From: a virus
IMG/VR virus record: IMGVR_UViG_3300025929_000043
Span: 1-28,839 of that record
Length of the DNA: 28,839 nt
Direction: 5' to 3' (one strand)
The translations under genes and the position numbers were made by a program. Numbering within the stretch: the first letter of the stretch is position 1; each line of letters begins with the position of its first letter. The notes beneath the pieces are model-generated. The model made no database searches. It was not told the origin of the DNA and was given only the letters and a program-made list of their open reading frames with translations. This document shows positions 13,068 through 21,657 of the stretch, piece after piece.

Positions 13068-13586
13068 ATGTCTGTAGCGACAATAAAATCAACTCAAATC
13101 ACAAACCGAGACGCGTCTCCGGAAGTGTTGAATAACGCAAGTGCAGCTGAAGGTTCTATAGTTGAAGCCATTGGCGTTTGCGCCGTAGGTGCAACTGATA
13201 CCACCGGATCCACTTATCGTTTTTTATCCATTCCTTCAAACGCAAGAATTTCAAGTGTTCAGTTATGGTCAGACGCTAGCGCTGGCGCAAACATGACTTT
13301 GAGCATGGATTTATACGACACCACTGCAAACGCAGGTGCGATCGTTAAATCAGGTTTCTTTAAATCTTCTCTAGATCCCTCGACAAGATTTGCCGCATCT
13401 GATGCCACATTTACCGCATCAGGAGCCGGAACAAATTTGATGTCTGGAGCTGAGAAAATGGTTTGGCAGAATCTCTCCGGAGTAAGTTCAGACCCCAATA
13501 AATGGTACGATGTTGTTGTAACTTCGGGTGCAAACAACTCTACCACTGGTTTTAACTTGATCGTTAAAGTTGCGTATTCAGTTTAA
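13068..13586 (+). CDS. Virion protein, paralogue 1 (possible head decoration)
   Basis: 172 residues, ATG with AAAAGGAG seven bases upstream. The protein is beta-rich and short of charge. It shares with the next gene the pattern K-S-T-x-I-T-N-x-D-A near the start, an AxDTxGSxYRF stretch around residue 45, an SDAxSGA(N/T) segment and an xxLYDxxxNAG segment. It therefore arose by tandem duplication. Position just after the capsid gene suggests a head decoration, vertex or cement protein, which is inferred. No Pfam family comes to mind with certainty. Confidence 0.75.
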   Translation: MSVATIKSTQITNRDASPEVLNNASAAEGSIVEAIGVCAVGATDTTGSTYRFLSIPSNARISSVQLWSDASAGANMTLSMDLYDTTANAGAIVKSGFFKSSLDPSTRFAASDATFTASGAGTNLMSGAEKMVWQNLSGVSSDPNKWYDVVVTSGANNSTTGFNLIVKVAYSV

Positions 13587-13603
13587 TAAAAAGGGGATCT
13601 TAA

Positions 13604-14113
13604 ATGGGAGTTGCAAACACTAAATCTACCGGCATTACAAACTCTGATGCCGGGTTTCCTTCGGTTCATAACAATAACTTTTTAGTTAAAGGCCCTGTGT
13701 ATTGTGCAGCTGGAACTGCGGCAGTAGTCGCAGCCGACACAAGTGGAAGCGTTTATCGTTTTGCTCGTGTTCCATCTGGATGCAGAGTTCATGGGATGAG
13801 AATATTTTCAGATGCCATCAGTGGAGCCACAAGCGCCACAGTTGGACTTTATAATATTCAAGACACCGCTGGAAATCAGGGATCGGCAGTAAGTGCTGCT
13901 TTGTTTGCAACTGGCATTGATTTGTCGGTCGCTCAAACAGAGCCCTACGATGTTATTTTTAACAACCTTGGCATTTCCAATGTTGAGAAAAGACTGTGGG
14001 AGCTACTCGGATTATCGGCAGATCCAATGATAATGTATGACATTTGCGTTGTTGGAACGACATTAAGTTCAAGTTCCGGAAATATCGCAATGCAGATTGA
14101 ATTCACAATTTAA
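13604..14113 (+). CDS. Virion protein, paralogue 2 (possible head decoration)
   Basis: 169 residues, ATG with AAGGGG eight bases upstream. It is a diverged copy of the preceding gene: the KSTGITNSDA start, AADTSGSVYRF and FSDAISGATSATVGLYNIQDTAGNQG align with the same positions there. The C-terminal halves both end in a hydrophobic strand (NLIVKVAYSV in the first, AMQIEFTI here). Two copies may take different sites on the capsid or tail. Function inferred from place only. Confidence 0.75.
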   Translation: MGVANTKSTGITNSDAGFPSVHNNNFLVKGPVYCAAGTAAVVAADTSGSVYRFARVPSGCRVHGMRIFSDAISGATSATVGLYNIQDTAGNQGSAVSAALFATGIDLSVAQTEPYDVIFNNLGISNVEKRLWELLGLSADPMIMYDICVVGTTLSSSSGNIAMQIEFTI

Positions 14114-14122
14114 GGAGAATTT

Positions 14123-14344
14123 ATGGCAAGTGCTTTTTACGGATTAAACAGGGGACAAACTGGAAGAACAAGTGCTGCTGGAACTCAGCAAGTTACTGAA
14201 AGCGCCACTACTACTGGATCCACTGATGTTGAAGTTAGAATAGATCTAACTAAAGGTCTTACAAAAGCTGAAATCCTAATCCTAGTGGAAAGATTGAAAG
14301 AGTGGATTTTAAAAAACCAATCTAAGTTTCTGTCTGATTTATAA
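14123..14344 (+). CDS. Small virion-cluster protein
   Basis: 73 residues, ATG with AAGGAG six bases upstream. A serine/threonine-rich first half (about 5-40) contains SATTTGSTDVEVRIDL, a strand. The second half is a single amphipathic helix (KAEILILVERLKEWILKN). This beta-then-helix layout occurs in short phage proteins near the capsid gene. Function unknown. Confidence 0.72.
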   Translation: MASAFYGLNRGQTGRTSAAGTQQVTESATTTGSTDVEVRIDLTKGLTKAEILILVERLKEWILKNQSKFLSDL

Positions 14345-14355
14345 AGGGAGTTTAA

Positions 14356-14661
14356 ATGGCAAAGCTTTATGTAACTGAATATTCAACTCAACCTATTGTT
14401 CGAACTGGACAGATGGGTGGTATGGGTCAAGAGCCTTGCATCGTCAACGCTAATAGCCCAATTAGTTTTAGCACACATGCCGAGAGTGCTGCTTTTAATG
14501 CGAACACTAAGTTTATCAGAGTTCACACCGACGCTATTTGCTGCATAAAAATAGGACCTGCTGTTACGGCGACTGTTAATGATGCGAGAATGGCTGCAGG
14601 CACTACCGAATATTTTGGTGTTAGACCTGGAGATATAATCTCCGTGGTTTCTACTACATAA
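14356..14661 (+). CDS. Small beta-rich virion protein
   Basis: 101 residues, ATG with AAGGGAG six bases upstream. It begins MAKLYVTEY and has the pattern FNANTKFIRVHTDAICCIKIGPAVTATVND, then YFGVRPGDIISVV. The same pattern is frequent in small virion-cluster proteins of podoviruses near capsid genes. It looks like a compact beta-sandwich. A decoration or head-stabilising role is plausible, not shown. Confidence 0.75.
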   Translation: MAKLYVTEYSTQPIVRTGQMGGMGQEPCIVNANSPISFSTHAESAAFNANTKFIRVHTDAICCIKIGPAVTATVNDARMAAGTTEYFGVRPGDIISVVSTT

Positions 14662-14677
14662 AAAGGGAGATTGAAAA

Positions 14678-15181
14678 ATGGCTTTTGGAAATGTAATAGC
14701 TCCCCCACCGGCTTTAGCGGTGCAAGAGGTTAAAGACTTAATCGCTCTCATCACTGACCCTAAAAAAGCAAGTCAGCTGCTGGCTCAAATTGAAGCGTCT
14801 GTTAAAAGCGCAAACGAGGCAGTCAGTGCTCAAAATGACAAGAGCTTAGAGATCAGTAATGGTCTTAAAATGATTGAAGCTCAAAAAGCTGATTTGTTAA
14901 AAAGAGAGAGTGAAGTCGCCGGTAAATTACAACTGGCTCAAGATACGGCATCAAACTTTGATGAGCGAGAAGTGGCTCTAATAGCAGGAGAGCATGAGCT
15001 TGAGGCTCAACAAAAGAACTTCTCTAGTGAATACGCTTCTGTAATGAATGATCTGAAAAAGCAGTTAAAAGAAGCTGCCAAAGCTAAAGCCGATGCCGAG
15101 CAAATGCAATCTGAAGCCGAAGCCTCAATTAAAAAATATAACGACAAAGAAGCTGCTCTAAAAAATGCGATAGGAAACTAA
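14678..15181 (+). CDS. Coiled-coil protein of the virion cluster
   Basis: 167 residues, ATG with AAGGGAG eight bases upstream. Apart from a proline-containing start (APPPALAVQEV) it is one long charged helix with alternating alanine, glutamate, lysine and leucine (about 15-165), that is a coiled coil. An EREVALIAGEHELEAQQKNF segment is typical. It could be a structural rod, an assembly helper or a non-virion protein. No family recognised. It ends four bases before the next gene. Confidence 0.7.
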   Translation: MAFGNVIAPPPALAVQEVKDLIALITDPKKASQLLAQIEASVKSANEAVSAQNDKSLEISNGLKMIEAQKADLLKRESEVAGKLQLAQDTASNFDEREVALIAGEHELEAQQKNFSSEYASVMNDLKKQLKEAAKAKADAEQMQSEAEASIKKYNDKEAALKNAIGN

Positions 15182-15185
15182 CCCT

Positions 15186-17393
15186 ATGGCTGTTAACTGG
15201 ACCGGAAGTTACGCAATCACTGGTTTGGGTAGCGGCACACCTACAGGGGTTACAAGCACAACTTTAACAAACACGAATGCGACTTTTCCAACTTCTCCAA
15301 GCTTAGTAAATTGGACCATAAGGGTTTTGACTGGAGTTGGAACCGGATCGACTGCGGTCATTACTTCAAATACATCTACAGTTCTGACATTCAGCGGTGG
15401 TTGGTCCAGCACTCAGCCAACCACAGGCTCAACTTATGAACTAGTGGCTATTATTGCAAACGGAGACGCCGTCACAGGTGCTTTAACTTTTGGCAATAAC
15501 TGCATTACAGAAATAGCCAACAATGCGGTTGTGACCGTTAGCTCTGCAGTCGCTGTTACATTTAATGGTACGTGCATAGTTAGGTGGAATAAAACCGAAA
15601 CGACTTATGCCACTATCCAGTGGGCAAACAGAACCACCTCAACAATGGGCGCGTGGACCGGGCTTAACTTAAACGGAGCAAGTCTTTCAGGCGGCGGAAT
15701 TAATTGGATTAAAATTATGGATGCCGCGACTGCTTTAACTATAGCGCCGGGCTCTGCCACTGGAACAGGTTCTGGCATTGGCCCCTTGTGGGTTGATGCG
15801 TGCCTAAACTCTGTATGGACTTCAAGCGGAACTTTAGATCAAAACAAAGTTTGGTCTGGTATTTATGCGGCCAATTGCAAAAGTGCAAACCTAGGTTATG
15901 CAACAGGCGGAAGCTCATTTAGCGAAATATTCCAAAGATGTTGGATTGAGAAAAGTTTTTCATCAATTTGCACATTTGCAAGTAACGCCTCAACCATTCA
16001 AATGCTACGAGACTCAGTAAATTTGTGTTTGCAAAATCAGCAAATGGATAACGTCGGAGGATCTTCAAAATTCAATATTGTTCAAGATAATTACTACAGC
16101 GGCACAGAGCAAAACGACGGGGCCATTCTGATGGGTAATAGCACCGGAACCGGCACAGTAAATTATCAAATGCAGAGAAATGTTATTAATTCCTCAAGGT
16201 CAGGTTTTGGCGGTGGAAGTAGTTCTCTAGGTGTTTTTAAATCTGCCTTTAATGATTGGATCAAAGATCGCTGGACGGCGTTTCAATGCATTAATATTAC
16301 AAACTCTACAAGTTACGGCACATCAACGTCTGACAATGATTACATGTCTGGGACAAACGGAGGATGTTTAGAAAATATTGATACTTCAGCTTCTACGACA
16401 TCGACGGCAACTCCTCATCAATATTCAGTATTAACTGCCACTCGCACAAATGCTAAGAGCGTAAGAAATAGACCCTTAGTTATTGACAACGTGGTTGTTG
16501 GAACTCCGACTGATAAATCTGTGGCTGTAAATTTTGATTGCCAAAACGGGGCTGTATCCGGTCAGGGGTCAAGTTCGGTAACGTCGGATTCTGCAAGTGG
16601 CCAAACTGTTTTATCAACCACCACAACGACTGGCTTTGAAGTAAATGAACTAATTGAAATTGGTTATGGAACTGCGAGATATGAAACGGCTCGAATCGCT
16701 TCAATTTCCGCAGGCACTTCGCTAACATTAACCGCAAATCTAGCTTTCTCTCACACAGCGGCCCAAGCTGACACAATCAAGAAACAGCTACGTCATTTTG
16801 GTTTACCTTTTGTTAGGTACGGCACTTCATCGGGTTCTTACAACATGCAAACTGAAATCCCACAAGAGTCAGAGACCAGGGGTTTGTTGTTTGCTGGTTT
16901 TAAAACGACATACAATGGAACGGCTTTATCTTGGAACAGATTAGGTCACTCACTCACTCTTAACAATCTATACCCATCCACAACCTATTACATTCAAGCT
17001 TGTGCTTACACACCTCATGGCGAGCTTTTAACTTCAACTGAAACTTCCTTCACCACTGCTGCAGATACTCTCTACTCAGACCCAGGTGTGGCTAACGTAA
17101 GGCTTGCCACCACTTACAGTTTCAATGGATCTTCCAACAGAACCGGAACAGCCAGAATTCCAGCAATTGCAAACGTTAAAATTGGATATGCCTATGACTC
17201 ATCAGATTCTTTGACCGGAACCTACGATGGATCAGACAGGTACACCGATCCACTTGAGGCCAACGTAAAATCCGGAGTCACTTACACTTTTAACACTGTT
17301 TTAAAAACCGGAATTTACGTCTTGGCGGTAATAATTCTCAGCACAGTTTTGCAATTTCCAACAGATCGCTTTGGTAAAATGGGGGGTATGTAA
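15186..17393 (+). CDS. Large beta-rich virion protein (spike- or appendage-like)
   Basis: 735 residues, low in charge and rich in threonine, serine, glycine and asparagine. The N-terminal 75 residues (VTSTTLTNTNATF..., WTIRVLTGVGTGSTAVITSN...) form a beta module repeated in many phage virion proteins. A similar module occurs at about 475-525 (QTVLSTTTTTGFEVNE, RIASISAG). The middle could be a beta-helix. Residues about 563-627 look like a fibronectin type III domain (LNNLYPSTTYYIQACAYT). Then three repeats of about 27 residues with NVRxxTTYSFN...TGT follow. The last 20 residues turn hydrophobic (YVLAVIILSTVLQF) and differ in style. TAATG overlaps the next gene. It may be a head fibre, whisker or tail appendage. 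No catalytic motif is visible. Confidence 0.7.
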   Translation: MAVNWTGSYAITGLGSGTPTGVTSTTLTNTNATFPTSPSLVNWTIRVLTGVGTGSTAVITSNTSTVLTFSGGWSSTQPTTGSTYELVAIIANGDAVTGALTFGNNCITEIANNAVVTVSSAVAVTFNGTCIVRWNKTETTYATIQWANRTTSTMGAWTGLNLNGASLSGGGINWIKIMDAATALTIAPGSATGTGSGIGPLWVDACLNSVWTSSGTLDQNKVWSGIYAANCKSANLGYATGGSSFSEIFQRCWIEKSFSSICTFASNASTIQMLRDSVNLCLQNQQMDNVGGSSKFNIVQDNYYSGTEQNDGAILMGNSTGTGTVNYQMQRNVINSSRSGFGGGSSSLGVFKSAFNDWIKDRWTAFQCINITNSTSYGTSTSDNDYMSGTNGGCLENIDTSASTTSTATPHQYSVLTATRTNAKSVRNRPLVIDNVVVGTPTDKSVAVNFDCQNGAVSGQGSSSVTSDSASGQTVLSTTTTTGFEVNELIEIGYGTARYETARIASISAGTSLTLTANLAFSHTAAQADTIKKQLRHFGLPFVRYGTSSGSYNMQTEIPQESETRGLLFAGFKTTYNGTALSWNRLGHSLTLNNLYPSTTYYIQACAYTPHGELLTSTETSFTTAADTLYSDPGVANVRLATTYSFNGSSNRTGTARIPAIANVKIGYAYDSSDSLTGTYDGSDRYTDPLEANVKSGVTYTFNTVLKTGIYVLAVIILSTVLQFPTDRFGKMGGM

Positions 17394-18016
17394 TGGCTTC
17401 TGATGTTGACATTTGTAACAGAGCACTTCAAAAGCTAGGAGCTAAAAGAATTGCCTCCCTGGCGGAAGCCTCCGTTTCAGCTAGAGCTGTTAACTTGGCT
17501 TATCCTATAATTAGAAAATCAGAGCTTAGAAAGTATGATTGGAATTTTGCTATCACTAGGGTTCAGCTTGCCGCTGGTACTCCAGCTCCAACTTGGGGTA
17601 GATCAAATTCATACACACTTCCAGCTGATTTTCTTAAACTGACAAATTCTTATCCTGAGACTTTTTACAGTGCTGACAATAACACTTTGTCTTTTGGATC
17701 TTCTACTTCGGCCACAGGTCAAAGCGATTGGGTTATAGAAGCTGGAAATAAAATCGTAACAAACCAAACAGCTCCTTTAAATGTTCGATACATTGCAGAC
17801 ATTACAGACACTACAACTTGGGATTCTATATTTTGTGAAGTTGTCTCAACAGCTTTGGCGATTGAAGTCTGTGAAGAGATCACTCAATCAAATTCTAAAA
17901 AAGCAGCATTAATGCAGGAATATTTACAACTCATTGGAGATGCAAAACACGCCTCTTCAATTGAAATAGCACCGGCTGATCCGGCACCGGATACTTATTT
18001 AACTTGTAGAAACTAA
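17393..18016 (+). CDS. Tail tubular protein A / adaptor, T7 gp11-like
   Basis: 207 residues (T7 gp11 is 196). Begins SDVDICNRALQKLGAKRIASL, followed by AYPIIRKSELRKYDWNFAITRVQLA (about 38-62) and SYTLPADFLKL, the standard pattern of this family. The C-terminal part is helical (STALAIEVCEEITQSNSKK). It should form the dodecameric ring joining portal and nozzle. ATG overlaps the preceding stop as TAATG, with GGGGGG nearby. Confidence 0.92.
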   Translation: MASDVDICNRALQKLGAKRIASLAEASVSARAVNLAYPIIRKSELRKYDWNFAITRVQLAAGTPAPTWGRSNSYTLPADFLKLTNSYPETFYSADNNTLSFGSSTSATGQSDWVIEAGNKIVTNQTAPLNVRYIADITDTTTWDSIFCEVVSTALAIEVCEEITQSNSKKAALMQEYLQLIGDAKHASSIEIAPADPAPDTYLTCRN

Positions 18017-18026
18017 GAGGGTTTAA

Positions 18027-20357
18027 ATGGCAAGGGCATCAACAATTCAAGATAGTTTTGCAGGCGGAGAGATAAGCCCTTTATCTCAAGGCCGAGTTAC
18101 AATTCCAAGGTACAAGGAATGTTTAGCCATTTGCGAAAACTACATTCCTTTACTCCAAGGTCCAATTACCCGCAGACCTGGCTCTGAGTTTGTTTTTCCG
18201 GTAAAAGATCAAACCGCTAAGACGAGATTAATCCCTTTTGTTTTTTCAACAAGTCAATCCTACATGCTGGAATTTGGGAACCAATACATTAGAGTTTTTA
18301 AAGACGGGGCAATTCTCACTAGCGTTTCAAAAAACATAACTGGGATTACTCAGGCAAATCCTGCGGTAGTGACCTCAAATTCTCACGGCTATTCGAATGG
18401 CGATCGAATTGTCGTTTCCGGTGTTTTAGGAATGACTGAATTAAACAACAGAGAATTTGTTGTGGCCAACGTCACTACAAACACCTTCCAACTCACCGGG
18501 GAAAACAGCACCGGCTACACAGCTTATGCTTCAGCAGGTACAGCTTCAAAAATTTACGAGATTACTTCTCCGTATCTAACGGCGGATCTTCCGGCCATTC
18601 AATACGTACAAAGTGATGACATTATTTATCTCGCGCATTCCAGTTATCAGCCGCAAAGAGTGATTCGTCTCGCAGAAGCAAGTTGGGTATGCACTTCATT
18701 TAATAACCAAGACGGGCCTTACTACGATGTCTCCGGAATGGACTCGATCAATTCTATAACACTGACACTGACAATAAATAACCTGACTCATGTAGCTATC
18801 ATAACTTTGTCAGACATAACGGGTAGCTTAAACAATCAAACAGGATTTCAATCAACAGATGTCGGTAGAGTTGTTAGAATTTTCAATGGCACGGACTGGT
18901 TTTGGTCCAGAATAAATTCTGTTTTAGATGCGACCGACGCCACTGTTAGTATTAATTTTTTTAACTATGCGTCCAAAGATCCGGTCACCGCTGTCACAAA
19001 CATAACCAACATGGCCCAATCGACTGCGTTTTCTACCTTTAGGTGGGGCCTTTGGAGCGGCTATGATGGATATCCGTCCACTGTCGTTATTCATCAAGAC
19101 AGAGTAGTGTTCGGAGGAGCCACTTTAAATCCATCTCGATTTGATGGAAGTAACGCTTCAAACTATGAAATTTTCAGCCCCACCGATGCAGTAGGAAATG
19201 TCACTGCTGCGCATTCATACGGCTTCTCTGTTGGGGGGTTAGATTTTAATCAAACCCAATGGATGACGACAGATGAGCGTGGACTTTTAATGGGGACTAG
19301 CGGGGCAGAATGGGTCGTCAATGGCTCAGACGCCGGAAGCGCACTTGATGCGTTAAGCGTATCTGCCAGCAAGACAACTTCTGCAGGAGGCGCAAATGTC
19401 CAAGCTGTTCAGCTAGGAAAAAACAGCCTTTTTGTTCAGTTAGGCGGAAATAAAGTAAGAGAGCTACAACCATCCATTTATACAATCTACGGTTTTGTCG
19501 CTAACGATTTAACTCAGTTTGCAGAGCACATCACTCAAAGCGGAATTGTAAGACTTGCAGCTCAGAAAAATCCTCAGACAATGGCGTGGGCATTACGGGC
19601 AGACGGCGTCTTAACAGCTATGACATACGAGAGAGATCTTGAAGCTCTTAAGGTCGGCTGGTCAAGACACATAATGGGAGGCGTTTCAACTTCGGTGGAA
19701 GACGTTGCAGTAATACCTTCATCTGATGGTTTGTCTGATCAAGTTTATTTAATAGTCAAGAGGACAATCAACGGCACAACAGCTCGATACATCGAATATT
19801 TAACTCCGATATTTGGCTCAGCCGACACTTTGTCAGACGCATTTCAATTGGACTCAGGACTTTCTTATTCAGGTTCTGCAACTACAACCATCTCTGGGAT
19901 TAATCATTTAAATGGTGAAACGCTCATAGCACTTGCCGATGGAGTGGAAGTTACAAATCTTGTCCCTGTTAACGGCAGAATAACTCTGCCTGTTGCCGCT
20001 TCTAACGTTGTTGTCGGTTATGCGTTTGATAGCAAAGGCCAAAAGCTTAGATCAGACGCAGGAGCTGCAGATGGATCAGCTATTGGAAAAACTCGTAGAA
20101 CAAACAGAGTGGGTTTTCATTTATTAAACACCCTAGGATTTAAGTTTGGCCCTGATTTTGGATCTCTTGATGAGGTCACACTCGATAGTTCTCAAGCAGG
20201 CACTATGGCCGACACTTCTGCTCTTTTCACAGGAATTACAACTCAGCTTCTCTCTTCAGGCTATGACTTTGACAATATGTTTTGTTGGCAACAATCGGGT
20301 CCATTTCCGGGGACTATTTTAGGAATATTCCCCGATATGGAAACACAGGATAGGTAA
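18027..20357 (+). CDS. Tail tubular protein B / nozzle, T7 gp12-like
   Basis: 776 residues (T7 gp12 is 794). The N-terminus IQDSFAGGEISPLSQGRVTIPRYKECLAICENYIPLLQGPITRRPGS is diagnostic in its parts: GGE(I/V)SPxxxGR, then the N(Y/F)xxxxxGxxxRRPG motif. The protein is beta-rich throughout, with an HSYGFSVGGLDFNQTQWM / GLLMGTSGAEWVV region around 395-435 that is typical too. It should form the hexameric distal tube that attaches fibres. ATG with GAGGG eight bases upstream, 10 bp after the gp11-like gene. Confidence 0.95.
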   Translation: MARASTIQDSFAGGEISPLSQGRVTIPRYKECLAICENYIPLLQGPITRRPGSEFVFPVKDQTAKTRLIPFVFSTSQSYMLEFGNQYIRVFKDGAILTSVSKNITGITQANPAVVTSNSHGYSNGDRIVVSGVLGMTELNNREFVVANVTTNTFQLTGENSTGYTAYASAGTASKIYEITSPYLTADLPAIQYVQSDDIIYLAHSSYQPQRVIRLAEASWVCTSFNNQDGPYYDVSGMDSINSITLTLTINNLTHVAIITLSDITGSLNNQTGFQSTDVGRVVRIFNGTDWFWSRINSVLDATDATVSINFFNYASKDPVTAVTNITNMAQSTAFSTFRWGLWSGYDGYPSTVVIHQDRVVFGGATLNPSRFDGSNASNYEIFSPTDAVGNVTAAHSYGFSVGGLDFNQTQWMTTDERGLLMGTSGAEWVVNGSDAGSALDALSVSASKTTSAGGANVQAVQLGKNSLFVQLGGNKVRELQPSIYTIYGFVANDLTQFAEHITQSGIVRLAAQKNPQTMAWALRADGVLTAMTYERDLEALKVGWSRHIMGGVSTSVEDVAVIPSSDGLSDQVYLIVKRTINGTTARYIEYLTPIFGSADTLSDAFQLDSGLSYSGSATTTISGINHLNGETLIALADGVEVTNLVPVNGRITLPVAASNVVVGYAFDSKGQKLRSDAGAADGSAIGKTRRTNRVGFHLLNTLGFKFGPDFGSLDEVTLDSSQAGTMADTSALFTGITTQLLSSGYDFDNMFCWQQSGPFPGTILGIFPDMETQDR

Positions 20358-20800
20358 TGGAAGTAATGCAATTTAAAGCAGAACACTTTGATTATTTATT
20401 AGAAAACGGCATCACTGATGCCAAGCTAAAACCTTGGCTTAAAAAAGAGCATGGAATTTCCTTAGAAGCCGGAAATGAAACTTACACAATTTTAGACGAC
20501 GATAAAAAGCCAGTAGTTATTGGCGGCATCAGACAATATTGGTTTAACCGAGGAGAAGCCTGGCTGATAATCGGAAACACCAAACGAAAAGACTTTATTA
20601 AAATACATAAAATTGTTCAAAAGTTTTTAGATCTCTCACCGATCAAGCGCATCGAGATGGTTGTTGATTACAACTATCTAGAAGGCCACAGATGGGCTCA
20701 CACATTAGGTTTTAAAAAAGAAGCTGAATGCTTGAAGTGCTATCGATCAGATGGAGGGGACGTATCTTTATACGCAATGGTGAAACAAAATGAAAGTTGA
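20357..20800 (+). CDS. GNAT-fold protein, T7 gp13-like position
   Basis: 147 residues. The layout fits a GNAT acetyltransferase fold: a first strand with EHFDYLLENG, TYTILDDDKKPVVIGGIRQYW (about 42-62), a helix IHKIVQKFLDL, and the late GHRWAHTLGFKKEAECLKCYRSDGGD, like the end of GNAT domains. The acetyl-CoA loop (R/QxxGxG/A) is not obvious, so activity is uncertain. Proteins of this family lie between gp12 and the internal virion proteins in T7-like phages (gp13/DUF2833). There gp13 is an assembly or ejection factor. TAATG overlap with the nozzle gene; it also overlaps the next gene by 11 bp. Confidence 0.75.
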   Translation: MEVMQFKAEHFDYLLENGITDAKLKPWLKKEHGISLEAGNETYTILDDDKKPVVIGGIRQYWFNRGEAWLIIGNTKRKDFIKIHKIVQKFLDLSPIKRIEMVVDYNYLEGHRWAHTLGFKKEAECLKCYRSDGGDVSLYAMVKQNES

Positions 20801-21179
20801 GCGCTTTGCGCCAGAGCATTTATTCGAAGTTAATTCTTGGTGGAATGCTGCAGGATACGGCTCCATGCCTTTTCATGGTTTCCCTAAAAACACTTTTGTT
20901 ATTTTTGATGGGGATAAGCCCATAGTTGTGGGGAGTGTTTATCTCACAGACACCTGTCTTTGTTATATGGACAATATTGTTTCAAATCCAGCTTCCACAA
21001 AAAATGAAAGACAGATCGCAGTTGAATTACTTTTCACCTGCCTTGTGAATGCGGCAAAAGTTTCCGGTAAAACGCATTGGTCTGCACATTCGAAATTAAA
21101 TGTAATGGGAGAGTGGTCTCAGAAGTTTAAAGAAACCCAGCGTGGTGAGAACCATTTCTGGTTTACAGGAGAATTATAA
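20790..21179 (+). CDS. Second GNAT-fold protein
   Basis: 129 residues. Starts MKVERFAPEHLFEVNSWWNAAGY and has a strand pair NTFVIFDGDKPIVVGSVYLTD and a helix KNERQIAVELLFTCLVNAAK, in the order expected for a GNAT-like domain, but shorter and without the usual C-terminal strand. The catalytic glycine loop is not visible. It may be a diverged partner of the preceding gene. ATG lies 11 bp inside the end of that gene, so translation is coupled. Function unknown; a virion or assembly role is inferred. Confidence 0.68.
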   Translation: MKVERFAPEHLFEVNSWWNAAGYGSMPFHGFPKNTFVIFDGDKPIVVGSVYLTDTCLCYMDNIVSNPASTKNERQIAVELLFTCLVNAAKVSGKTHWSAHSKLNVMGEWSQKFKETQRGENHFWFTGEL

Positions 21180-21180
21180 G

Positions 21181-21645
21181 ATGCCTCCAGCCTTACTAGT
21201 AGTGGGAGCGCTTGCCGCCGGAGCCGTAAAAGCAGTTGGTGATAACCAAAAGGCTCAAGCGCAAGCTCAAGAAGATGAATTTAATGCCTCGGTTAAAGGG
21301 CAGCAAGCTTTGCAAGCTGTTGCTAAAGCAAATGAAGATGCACGAATTTCACAAGTTCATTCAGATGCTTTTATTGGACAACAAAGAGCAAACTACGGAG
21401 CTTCCGGAGTTAGCGGGGGAAGTGGATCAGCGCAAGATGTACTTCAGGCATCAGCTGCGAATGCAGAATTGGATGTTTTAAACATTAAACATGAAGGCGA
21501 CATGCAAGCCTGGGCTCTTAGAACAGGAGCGCAAGAGGATCAGCAGTCAGCAAGTAATGCTAGGTCAGCAGGTGGATGGGCTGTAGCAGGAGATATTTTA
21601 GGCGCAGGAGTTCAGGCCGGAAGCTACGCGAGTATGAAACATTAA
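21181..21645 (+). CDS. Internal virion protein, T7 gp14-like
   Basis: 154 residues. The start is ATG 21181 with AGGAG eight bases before it; a frame back to 21142 would overlap the previous gene for 39 bases. The N-terminus has a hydrophobic glycine/alanine segment (PALLVVGALAAGAVKAV), then a long alanine/glutamine helix. QQRANYGASGVSGGSGSAQDVL (about 64-85) is typical of gp14-like proteins. The C-terminus has a second hydrophobic glycine-rich stretch. By analogy it should be ejected and insert into the outer membrane as part of the DNA-entry channel. Confidence 0.82.
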   Translation: MPPALLVVGALAAGAVKAVGDNQKAQAQAQEDEFNASVKGQQALQAVAKANEDARISQVHSDAFIGQQRANYGASGVSGGSGSAQDVLQASAANAELDVLNIKHEGDMQAWALRTGAQEDQQSASNARSAGGWAVAGDILGAGVQAGSYASMKH

Positions 21646-21657
21646 TGAGGAAATTAA

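Noticed and set aside
21142-21180. Longer start of the gp14-like gene
   Set aside because: It overlaps the previous gene without a ribosome site; ATG 21181 has an ideal AGGAG.
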